Below, piece after piece: positions 1 through 10,866 of a stretch of 64,000 bases of DNA (position 1 is the stretch's first letter; each line of letters starts with the position of its first letter). Both the position numbers and the translations under genes were made by a program. This DNA is from Heterobilharzia americana (lineage: Eukaryota; Platyhelminthes; Trematoda; Strigeidida; Schistosomatidae), in assembly GCA_944470555.2 (NCBI GenBank), contig OX104129.1, positions 51,741,998 through 51,805,997 on the forward strand. The letters run 5' to 3'. The notes under the pieces were generated by a model that saw only the letters and a list, made by a program, of their open reading frames with translations, was not told the DNA's origin and ran no database searches.

Positions 1-231
1 ATTCATGCTTATCTAGGAGGAATTTTGTAATGCATAACATTGTTTCACTTGGTAAAAGTTATTCTGTTTTTAAAAACTTTACAAACATGTTTCGAGGTTC
101 TTTCTTGAGGTGAACACCTGTACTCGTTTAGGTTTTTATAATGCATACAACAGGTAGCGGTATGCTTTGATGTAAATATCCTTTCAAATTGTTATAATCG
201 TGAATAATGAAAGCATTAGTTATCACTTTAC

Positions 232-406
232 TTTAGAAGTAGTATTCATCATGGAATGACATCAGTTAGGGAACCATTGAAAATCTGAGAGCACTGAACA
301 GCTGTTTCGTCCTAGTATGAGACTCCTCAGCAGTACGCACCCGGTGCTCCCAGATTTTCACTGGTTCCTCAACTGATGTCAGTCCATGATGAATACTACT
401 TCTAAA
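232..406 (-). repeat. Palindromic Penelope-type terminal repeat with hammerhead ribozyme in its loop
   Basis: Two arms of about 63 nt (232-294 and 344-406) are near-complementary and enclose a 49-nt loop. On the minus strand the loop and arm edge carry a hammerhead core at about 294-345: CUGAGGA, then a stem-II hairpin closed by GUC/GAC, then GAAAC. A stem-I pairing GUACU/AGUGC flanks it. This matches the CUGANGA...GAAA consensus. The same sequence recurs near Penelope-like coding fragments at 11.9-12.8 kb. Hammerheads in Penelope terminal repeats are established knowledge; assigning this copy to that class is inference from the shared repeat. Confidence 0.7.
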
Positions 407-1498
407 TTGAAAATCCCCATTCATCTCAAAAATATATTACTTAACTGTTTGAATTGTGTTGCTTTATCAGTTCTTCATGCAGGTAGCAATAATCACCTTA
501 TTCTAGACAATAATTTTTAACACAGTATGGAGTTCAATAAATTTACTTCTTGTACAGTATTTTCAAAGTAAATAGCCATCGCAATTAAATATTGTCAATA
601 ATATCAGTAAGCCAAGCAATAACAAACAACGACCTATTGTTTTTAGGTTGTCGTCTAGTTTGTAGATATGTTGTTGCACGGTTGTGGCGAATAGAAAAAC
701 GCCCATAGGTTTAGTGGTGGAGGATCATCCAACCAGTATCAAAATTTGCAGGTCCTGCTAACTATTCATATAATAGTTACGTGATAAATTATTGTGCACT
801 CAGGAGTCAACTGCTATCTACAGCGACATTTTTTCGTAATTTTGTTGTTAGCTTGTATGATGATAAGTTTATAAGTATGATGATAAGATATTTTAAAAAT
901 GCGTGAGAGTACATTTCACGATTTGACATTTGAATAAATAAAACAAATACAAAAGTAGTAATTTGATGTAATATACTATGGAGAGTTTTTGGTAGTCTAA
1001 AATTTTAACCAGATCACCATGCATATTGCATATTATGTATTACTGTTCATAACCTAGCCTCGCTCAGGCTGTTTAGGCCTCCGATTTTCTAATAGAATCA
1101 TGAGTTTAAATTCCTTGGTATTCTTTCTATATATTTTAGTTATTCCTCATACACAAGGCTTAGTTCATAATCTCTAGTACATGAATATCTACACAACTAG
1201 TGAAGTTAAGCGTAATTTCATCGTTCTAGTTTTTTCTTGAGTTCTACGATCAACCTTTTATCCCACAGACATTGAAACCACTAAAAGATTGCGGGGAAGG
1301 GGGGGTGATCATTTCACAGTAGGACTACGCTTTACATAAACCATATGAAAAGAGGATTTTGATCAAAAGACACTTCTGATTAGTCAGTACAGAAAGTATA
1401 GCAATGTTTGAAAATTTTCGCTTCTAAAATCTATTATACGTTTTGAAGATGAATTAATCTGGTTTTCTTTTATCATTTCATCTTTTAAAAAAAATTAG
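407..1498. other. Non-coding stretch upstream of the first recognised exon
   Basis: AT-rich sequence with no convincing exon, repeat or RNA gene. A short G-run lies at about 1294-1305. Further 5' exons of the gene that continues at 1499 may lie here or to the left of the window, but none could be supported by splice sites and frame together. Confidence 0.5.
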
Positions 1499-4400
1499 TC
1501 TTGGAGTGTGATGACAAAACGTGACCAAATATTGAAAACATATGCAGATTTGCCAAATATCTGTTGTGCTTCGTTGTATTGTTACGGACCATATCGAAGT
1601 GTTTTATCTATTGGTCTTGAGCTTATTTTGGGTATTTTCAGTTTGGTTTCAAATGGTCCATGTAAGTTTTGACGAGATAACTCTAGGAGCAAAAATATTT
1701 AATATTTTTCATTGTGAATAAATTTAAAAGAATGTTTGCGTAATAATCAGTATTTTAATTTTGCTGGGAATATTACTGAAATTGAAAAAGTCGTTATGCG
1801 CAAATGTTCATTGTAAATTTATTTACTGTAAACTGATTTCTTACACCATAGACAAACTCTTCATCAATATAATGAGAATTAATGTTCTTGTATGGTCATC
1901 CTCTTAAGTGTAATAGCTCTTCATATGAAAGACTTTATTCCATAACTTTTTGTCTGTCTTATCCAGGCTCCTTTCAAAAAGAAAGTATGAACTGTCTTCT
2001 TAAGTCCCTTCACGAATGCTTTTTGTCAAAAAATTATAAGTCGAAATGTGAGGATATGCCACAGATTTACCCAGCTGTAGATACTGCTTCTATCCCTTTT
2101 GCGTCGAAAAGTGTACATACAACTGATTTTGTGCATCCTGGTGGTATTTTACTGATCTTGACCATGTTTTTTGAGAGTATTTCATTGGGAAGTCTACTAA
2201 CATCAATGATACGGAGTGCATTACGTCCTAGAAGGTAAATTCAATTACATTATTAATGCTTTCTTGTTATGAAGTTTATATTCTTTCTGCGTGTTAAAGA
2301 GCATTTTAGGCAACTCCATGCAGTATAGTGTTGAATCACGTCTTAAAGTGCTGAATACCACCACAAAACATACATCTTAACTACAAGTTTTCTGCATCAA
2401 CCTTAAGTTCTTAAAATGTGAGGACTGCATAGTTTTCTTTCATTTCTGTGATTCCTTCAGGTTATTTCATAGTCACAATATTAGTGATCATAATAATGGT
2501 AATAATAATAACAGTAATACTTCCACTGCTATGGTAACCAACTCAACTCTGGTAGAGTAGACTGGTAATCAGGCTAAACAACATAGGATTTGGCACATTA
2601 TTTGTTGCCGTTGTTGTAACAGCACCATGTGTAATTTCGTGCACTCGATAATGAATCATATCTAATAATCCCAGCAAGTGATATTACCCGACTGTCAAAA
2701 TCTTGGTAGGTGGAGTAGGATTGGTATTAGCAAACCCCAAGTTGAAACTTGAGTAGCTGAACCAGTGGATCACAGCTCCGATTAGCTGCCTCTCCTCAAC
2801 TAACCATTAAAGGTGTCCACTAGTGTGACTAAGTTTGAACTTCTTGGCTTACGCTGCATATTCGACAGCTTTTGGTAGGACTACGGTAAAAAGTCCGAAT
2901 ATTGTCATATTAGTGGTGTTTAAGTGTCCAAAATATGAATACATTTGGCATGTGTTGCTTCAGGGTGAGTCTACACCAACCTCGAGTGTAAAGATAAGGA
3001 GTGAATTCTCTGCATACACTAACCACCTCACATATTTGAGAAGCGGCATTGTTTCTAATGAAATCTCAAGATGAATACAAAATGTTCATTCTGCATTTTT
3101 CAGTTTGTGCTGTCTCTGGCATTAATGAGACTTCTGACTACCTACCGAAGGAACATTGTATTGTGCAGCAGTGTCTTCTATCCTTTTAAAGCTAGAAGAG
3201 ATTATAATTTATCGATCATAGGTGCCTTTCAAAGCATTGTTCACGTGTGGCGTAACTCCAAGGTAAACAGCACTAAGTTGTCTACAAAATGCTAGGTAAG
3301 ACAGGCAGACCGCAGATTAAGGGGACCCATCACCACCTGAAGTGGTTTGAACATGTCTTGTACATGCCGGGTCACCCCTGAGTTTAGATAATCTCTGTCA
3401 TTTTATTCTATCTAAGATATTCATTCAACACTAAATGGTTTGTCTGACTGAATTTAGCACATAGTTTGTCACGCTTTTGTCCATTGGTTTTCTGTAAAAT
3501 ACTCTTGGGTCTTGTAAATTTTCACGGGTTAGTAATCTAACTGAATATGTTATGAATCACATGAAGAGATAATGCGGAGTAAACTGATTGGGTGAAGCTG
3601 TTGAGGTAATTTTACTTCTAATATGGCTTTTGCCGAAATCACGTAAGAAAGTCGATCAAAGTCGGCAGAGCTCTTAATTTTGGAAAGAGTTTGCTTATTC
3701 TGCTAAGTTTTATGAATGTCCGATTTTTCCAATACTATACAAAACTTCCTCTTTTCCATTTTAGCCATTTTCATCATCAAGCAAATAAGCGTCAAAAGCG
3801 GAAAGCTAAAAAGGACAGGCCAGTATATGAGGACACTATTCATTCTCCAATTTTCAACTTGTTAGATGATCTGGGTGCTGATCTACACCATACTGTAATT
3901 CAATTGATTGCTGTTACCGATCATTTAGCTGAGGTTACGGAATCATGGGCCACTTGGTGTCGTGATGATTCATCTAAAGAGTTTCAGCAACTTGCCCTTA
4001 ATGCTTGTACACAAGTGTTATCTGAAGACTTTTTAGAACAGGTTGTGATGTTGTTTTGTTTCTCAGTATATTTTGCTCCTGTGCGACCAGATATTATTAA
4101 AGCAGTAAATTATTACTACCATTATTATTTAAATGAACAAACTTAGGCACCAAGAGGTGCGTCTGAGGGCTAAGATACTGTACAGCTGGTGTTTACTTTA
4201 AGTGACTACTCCCTCAACTCTTGACTTGTACTGTAATCCACATGGTAATGAAGCATGTACTTCATGTACTTTATCCCAGTAGCTTTTAGGGACTATAAAC
4301 GCTTGCCATTCGTTTTCTTACTCTCACTTTTATGAAAACAACCCCACCACATGAAGGCAGTGAGTAGGACTTCTTTGGCACAGGGTATCAACCTATAGTC

Positions 4401-7400
4401 GAATGAGGACTTTTCTAGGGAAATAGCGAGCTCATCTCACCTAGGAGAAAACTGTGGTATTGGTGGAAAATTTCGCGAAGTAACTGTCATATAGTTCTCG
4501 TTATTCAAAAATAAACTATTGTTCAGTCTCGAGGTTTGTATGAATTTGATTGATTTTAAGGTGATTTTCATCGCATACTGACATCAGTCGAAGAACGACT
4601 GAAAACCTGGGATCACTGAACAGCTGTTTCGTCCAAGTATGAAATCCTATACAAAGACGAAACAGGCCAGTTAGCATGCTGGTCATTATGCTCTGTTCAT
4701 TAATTGAATGGTATACTTATTAACACCCTTAAATGTGCACCATGCACATGTTTATTCATCATGTTATTATTATTTTTTGATACTACACTAATTGCAACAG
4801 TAAGCATAAACTGTACATCAGACTACCCACTATCTTAGTTTTTTTGTGAAAATTAGTGGGGCTTGACTGAATGTTGTATGTAACTTCCATTGTGTGGACG
4901 ACCCGTTCGCATGTTTCCAGCAGCTTACAAAACCCAACTAACCATGACTACTTACCTTAAATAGGATGACCAGTTTGCGAAGGAGTTACAAATTGCACGT
5001 TGACATTTATCACAACTGATTAATTTTAAACCACCCAACTGAAGTGTCAACAGGATTTGCATCGGAAACCATGGAGCCGAGGTCACAGGGTCTCATCTGT
5101 AACACGGAAGTGTTACGAACCATCAAAATGTGCCACTAAACAACATAAGTAACATATTTTCATAAACTATCTTCACTTTCATCTCTTACCTTAACTTCCT
5201 GACACCAATATTCAACCTCTTATAACTTCCTCAGCCTCCCACAGTACCACTGTCACTAGCGACCAAAGTCAAAAAAACAATGTCCCTAGTCTCCTAAAAC
5301 CCTGATGTCAATTTCACTTTGGAGCTTTCAGTGTTCGAATCGGACAACAGGTATCCCTTGCCAAAACTGAGGATTTTCGTGCTATGGATGTTAGCTGTGT
5401 TTCTGAGACATACGCAGAACCTGAATATGCTTATTCACTTAACCTGACCTTGCCAGTCTTGTAAATCTGCAGGATTCACTTCACGAATGTTCGGAGGTTC
5501 ACTAACTAACCCTCGTAAGCTGGTTAGTGTAGGTATTGCATTAAGTTCTCTAGCAGGAAGCACGTCTCGATTTGATACCCTGTGGTACCCCATGTCGGAA
5601 AACCAACAACGCTGCTCGTCTGCTGTTGTTTTGTCCTGATAATCACTTGTTCCTGGCCAACACTAACTTCAAGCATGTAGGGAGACATTATCTCACTGGA
5701 TGCCCGCTAACATCAAACCAACGATAGATGTAGGTAGATCATATTTGGCATCGTTGACGAGGAGCGATGAAGGTTTGTCGCTCTTTCTGGAATACCTAGT
5801 TGGACAATGAATATACAAAGTCCAACCACTTGTGGGTTTGGACTTCAATAAAAGAAGGTAACATAATATTTAAACTGAAAGTCTTCAAAATGATTACTAG
5901 CAGTGGTGGTTGGGAAGACCGAGAGGGATTAAGGAGGTGCGAGCATTAGGCAGTTATTTAGACTTATAAAGGAAACCAGTGAAAAGAAAACGATGGTTAG
6001 TGAGGACATCACAGAAAAGAATGGGACTCTATAACTTCTCAGGATAAGAGGCTAGAACGTTAAGCGAAACACTTTCAAGAAGACTGATCTGCAACCACGC
6101 TTCACTTGGTCAGCATTCATCACAACCCTTCCTTCCAACTAAGAATTTTGACTCGAACACTTAGCCGTGTAAGGCTTTAGGTGAGTAATAGTTTTTGGTG
6201 TTGGTAATCACTGGTGTTCTTGAAAGAGATTCACTGTCACTTCTTTTACTTCTGTGTCATAAGTTTACTAATGAATGTGCCCTACGTACTTCCAAATTCT
6301 AAAAGATGAGCTTGTTATTCAGAGGGCACTCGGCTGACGTAATAAGCAGATGATATAGTGGTATTAGGCAAAGAAACTGAAAAAAATATAGTCTTGGGAA
6401 CTCCTTGAGCTAAACTGAAATGTATTTGCCGAGCATTTCACATCTGTCGTGCGTAAAATGATACTCCGGGGGTGGTCTGCACTGCACTTCCTTTGACCGA
6501 TTTTTCTTTCTTCATCTTCCATTTTATTGCCTTGTTACTTGATATGCTGATATGAGGTGTGGCAACTTGGACCGTCACTCAATAATGCCTGGTCTTATGT
6601 TGAACTTGATGATGATGATCTTCACCGATACCCAGTTTAAGGATTGGGAATAGGTTGGTAGAATGAATTGACCACTTTACCAATTTGTTCAGTTGCTTCA
6701 TCTGTAACAATATGTTAACTGACAGAGTTTCAGCTTGGATACAAATTACCTCTGAGGTATCGCACTACATTTTAACAGGAAATGTGCTGCGCAACATTTT
6801 TGTGTGTCCAGTTGTACACCCACTACCTTAGCGCACAATGTGAGCTGAAGTAGTATGGGGCTTGGGAGACTAGAGGTGGCACAAATCCATTAAGTCGCTG
6901 AAGGATGATCTCAGCTGCGTACACTGACTGACTGAGGTCCCCAAAGTGATTGGAAGCTGTGTATAGAGTTTTAGCGGTATGTCTCGAGATATACCTCAAG
7001 ACATATCTTATGTCAAAATGGCTCAGATTTAAACATGCTACACTGATTCTTGACTTTTTAACTTCCTTCTATTTCATTCCTCGCTCTCATACACATTTGT
7101 GTATCCAACTATCATTCTTTTTCTCTTTAATCCTTCGCATGCTATTGTCAGTTATATTAACTTCAACTGACCCACCTTTGTGCCAGTTTCTGTTTTTACC
7201 CACCTGCCTTAATGCTTTTTGTGAGTTGGATTGAGTAGAGAAGTGCAATTGGTGGAAATGTTATTTGATAAGTTAATCAGTAAACGGGTTTTCGTATGCT
7301 AGACCTTTTTTGCAGCAGACTTTCAACGTTTTCCACTTACTCCTGTTATCGAATGTCTCATCTGAGTTCATATTCTTTAAGCTTCACTCACTAAGTCTTG

Positions 7401-8823
7401 CTACAAAATTAGCATAGGTCGTATGTCATGGTGTCACCACATTAATAACGCAGAAGTCAGGCGTAGAGTTTTAGGAAGGAGAGGAAAGTCAGTTGATGAG
7501 GTTGTGAATCACCATTGACTCAGGTGGCTGGGACATGTGTTGTAACACATAACTCGAAGCGGCCAAACTAAAACAGCATCACTTCATGAAGCCCTTGACT
7601 GTTGGTTTGAACAATGTAGGGAGATGCAGACTAGCTGGTTGGGGTCCATGTGACAGCCGAAGCCAGTAGTCGATGTCTGTAGGTGATATGGCTCACAATC
7701 GGTGTCGGTGGTGCAGTTATATCCACACATCATCTTAACTACTATACTGAATTGAGCATCTCATTCTCCCTTGCTCTCTTTTGATGACTTTTTATCAATT
7801 TTTACCGCTTTTTTCTTCATTTCTTGATTTTCCGTCTTGGTGCATTCTCACTTGGTATGTTCACATCAGGTGTGGCACCATGAAAAGTTATTCAATAATC
7901 CCAGTTGTAATGATTTTTCCTGCCTCTCAGTCTTACCGCGTACACCTTTAACGTGAATAGCAACACCGTTGAAGCATTGAGTCACTTATCAATGCATGTT
8001 TGTTTTCAACCTTTCTTACAACTTTATCCGCGCATATTTAATGAAGACGGATATTCTTGGTTCAGTGAAATGGGTCGCCCCATTAGCTTATTTCGTCGTC
8101 AGTGATATTTTTTATGTACGGAAAATCGTGCATTCAAGTGTTGCATGTTTTTATGCTGTTTTCGAAATGAAACTTTGAACTAAATACACATATAGTATTT
8201 CCTAAAAAAGGTACTGAAGAATAACGCAAGAAGAGCAATAACTGAAATGGTAGTACGTACAGTTCAGGTAGTGTCAAAAGTTCAGCCAAACAGTTCACAC
8301 GAGGTCCCAATAAACATAATAATTAAAATCAATATTTACAGTAAAACAGTCACAGTAGTATTTAAAAGGATTATAATGTCATTCAGATGTATAGAGCCAA
8401 TGATAATATTTTTGCACACGCAAGCGCTTTCCATAACTTGGTTTGAATGCATAAATTGGTCAGTATGTGTGCCAAATACCTGTCCCACAATTTCTTATTA
8501 GACTTTCGGAATTGTGTTATTGTTTTTAGGTTTAATGTAGTTGATCTATGCCTATTTTGTTCACACAATCGTACTCTATATAGTGTTAACAAAAACTATT
8601 TTTAATTTACTTTCCTGAATTCTTTCTTCAGCACCCTGTTCTGAAGCCATCTGCGTCTGCTTTTGAAGAAATTAGCACCACGTATGAAAAAAGTTTTGGT
8701 CGTATCGCTGCTGGTCTTCGTGTGAAATCATCTTGTCTTCAAAACATTGCATCCGAATTAGCTGTGTATGAATCTGTGAATCATGAAACAGAGTTTGGAC
8801 AAGTTTCTCTTTCTTCCTGCTAA
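1499..8823 (+). CDS. Unrecognised gene, 3' part (four exons); NAA25/MDM20-like candidate
   Basis: Four exons join in frame: 1499-1661, 1967-2234, 3765-4041 and 8632-8823 (stop TAA). Each intron has GT...AG ends, and codon phases match at all three junctions, giving 299 residues of a C-terminal region. The first exon opens directly after an acceptor-like TTAG, so earlier exons are expected but were not found. The protein has a hydrophobic stretch (GGILLILTMFFESISLGSLL), a strongly basic patch (KRQKRKAKK) and otherwise helical-looking sequence with no catalytic motif. I do not recognise it firmly. The layout of a hydrophobic helix, a lysine-rich linker and a helical tail weakly recalls the C-terminus of the NatB auxiliary subunit NAA25/MDM20, but that is a guess. 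The introns hold LINE fragments. A poly(A) signal AATAAA lies at 8980-8985. Confidence 0.6.
2820..3400 (+). mobile_element. Degraded LINE fragment (C-terminal RT-downstream region)
   Basis: Broken frames translate to remnants of the region downstream of reverse transcriptase that recurs in other LINE copies of this window: a YLRSGIVSNEIS-like stretch near 3030-3065, TLYCAAVSSILL near 3155-3190 and HLKWFEHVLYMPGHP near 3330-3380. Those strings align by eye with the better copies at 27.5 kb and 58.6 kb. Stops and frameshifts are frequent. The fragment lies inside an intron of the gene spanning 1499-8823. Confidence 0.6.
4570..4665 (-). repeat. Penelope-type terminal-repeat fragment with hammerhead remnant
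   Basis: Shares the string around ACTGACATCAGTC...ACTGAACAGCTGTTTCGTCC with the repeat at 232-406. On the minus strand the GGACGAAAC half of the hammerhead is intact. The CUGANGA half is degraded, so this copy is predicted inactive. Confidence 0.55.
4870..6660 (+). mobile_element. Degraded LINE copy (5' region, endonuclease remnant, 3' tail)
   Basis: From about 5040 to 5460 the sequence parallels 55.9-56.4 kb: the same order of phrases such as TTCCTGACACCAATATT, CTAGTCTCCTAAA and GTGTTCGAATCGGA. Around 5630-5710 it encodes a broken endonuclease stretch (DNHLFLANTNF-like). At about 5980-6060 it has the linker found before the RT domain in other copies. It ends with a 3' tail (about 6480-6625) containing the TGGCAACTTGGACCG motif. 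No long frame survives, and most of the RT is deleted. Left boundary approximate. Confidence 0.6.
7280..7920 (+). mobile_element. LINE 3' fragment
   Basis: Translates in pieces to the C-terminal tail of the same LINE type: INNAEVRRRVLGRRGKSVDE near 7442-7500 and RWLGHVL near 7520-7542. A 3' untranslated tail with the TGGCACCATG variant follows at about 7870-7885. It is the second 3' end in this intron, so at least two independent insertions landed between 4.8 and 7.9 kb. Confidence 0.6.
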
Positions 8824-10866
8824 ATTTTGACTTTATAGTGTATTCTCATGTCCATTTTTCAGCAGAAATCAATCAAATTTAAAAGAGTTTGCATTTTTAT
8901 TGCATGAATCTTCTCTGTGTGCTGTTAAACCTTTAATTTCTAACCCTGCTGTTTTGAATTCGACAGTATTCTATTAGGAAATAAAAGGAAGTAAAATACA
9001 CTTATTTTAGGATATGATTGTGTCTTTTTCATTCATTTCTCTTGTTATGAAGTATTGATTTTATGTTTTATTTGTTGTCATGTGTAATGTTTAATGAATG
9101 CTTGTGGAAACTTTCCTAATTTATATGGATACGTTTCAAGTAAAGTTAACACACCTAAAGTTAATATAGTTCGTAGTGGTTAATTTTGTTGCTGTTTGCT
9201 AGCCGTATGATGAACTGGTCAGTGTATTTGAGTGGCAGTTTTTGGGCTATATTTCCGCACCTTGTACCTCCTATCATCTGTTTACTCAGTACTGTTAACG
9301 CTTAAATGATGGAGATGGCTTATAATCTAGTATTTAGACTTCATCATCAAGTTATTTGGATTAAACTGATATATTGCTTAGTTTTTGAATGATCGTAACT
9401 AGATTATCTCTAAATTAATAGAAATAGGATCAGTTCAATGAATGCGATCACTACCTAAAAAAATCAGCAGTTCGATTTTACCTCTGAAATGAGATTGTTG
9501 ATAGCCTCACTTTTAATAGTTCTACAGTTATATTTCTCGCGGGAGCCGTTGCTTACTGATTCTGACCAACAGGGTCGGGAATTCGAAACCCACTCAGCCT
9601 ACCGAAGTCCCAACTAGACCACTACTCAACAATTCCAAGTCCCAGGTTGATACTGATTGACTGTGGAGTAGCGGGAATTTTACCTGAAAAAGCACTTACG
9701 TCATCGTAGCATTTTGTTGGCTAACCAATGAGTTGTATGTGTCGATGAAATCTAAAGTTGTTCAGAATGCTAAGCTGTTCTCAACAGCAAAGATTTTCTA
9801 AATACCTTGAGCGATTCGTTTATTTTGTTGTTTAATACTACTGAACTTAAGCTAGATTTTCATTTAGCAAACGTGTGGTGTTTGATTCAAGATGTTTTTG
9901 GTTTTCCCTAAACGTCTTGTTAAATAGTTAAGCTGACAGACACTCAATTTCTGATGTGCTTATAATTTTAGGGTATGTAGTGATAATGTAAGGAAAAATC
10001 CAACAACTATGTTATTAGAAAAGTTAGTGACATTTTTAACCAAATTTTATGTCGCGTCTTGAGGATAGGGTTTCTATGTATTCACTGAAATTACCACACC
10101 ACATTAGTACATAAGGTAGGAAGTAAAAGGGTGTAACTAAGGGAGAGGGAAGAAAACACGGTGTTTCTAAACTTTCAACACATCCCAACCACTTCGACGG
10201 ATGAAGGTTTCAAACTTTCACCAACCGACTTACTTTGCTTACGTAAAACCTTGCATGTGACATCTTTATTCATTTGATGCTTCCATGAGACGTGGTTTTG
10301 TTGTGAAGGGAATGGTGGCTAAATACCTGTAACCTTATATTCTCTACATTTGGTGACTACATTTCAGAGTCTTACAGCGTACTGCTGTTATCTTGCAATA
10401 ATTTAAAGTAACTTTTTCGCTGCCATGGATTGCCTATTGTACATAAGTGCTCAGTGATATTTGTAATCTGTTACATACAGATATCCTGGGGACTAGCTGT
10501 GGGTTTCTCTTATTTTATGCGAATTATTGAACCTAAATGAATTAGGATTTCCATTGAGTGATAGCGATAGACGTAGTCGGCTTCGTTTTGTACGTTATTC
10601 AAGGATTTATGTACACGAGTGGGAATTTTGATCCCTTACGAAATGTGCCAATATGTTCGCTTGAATTATCGTTCACATTGTCGTGTATAAATATTATTCC
10701 TACTCGCCTATTGTGATTAATAAGACAGATCATTTTTAAAAATAAGTAATCCATTCGCAGTGCTTGTAAAATTGATTTTTTAATATCCTGTGTACCACTT
10801 TTTTGTTCAAATTTTAGAATGTTTCTGAGGTAAATCGTTTCACGACATATTTTCAAAGAAGGAGAA
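8824..10866. other. 3' UTR and intergenic spacer
   Basis: Holds the AATAAA at 8980-8985 for the gene ending at 8823. A degenerate segment at about 9540-9725 has a B-box-like GGAATTCGAAACCC and may be an old SINE. The rest, up to the RING-gene start, shows nothing recognisable apart from the presumed promoter and 5' UTR of that gene. Confidence 0.4.
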
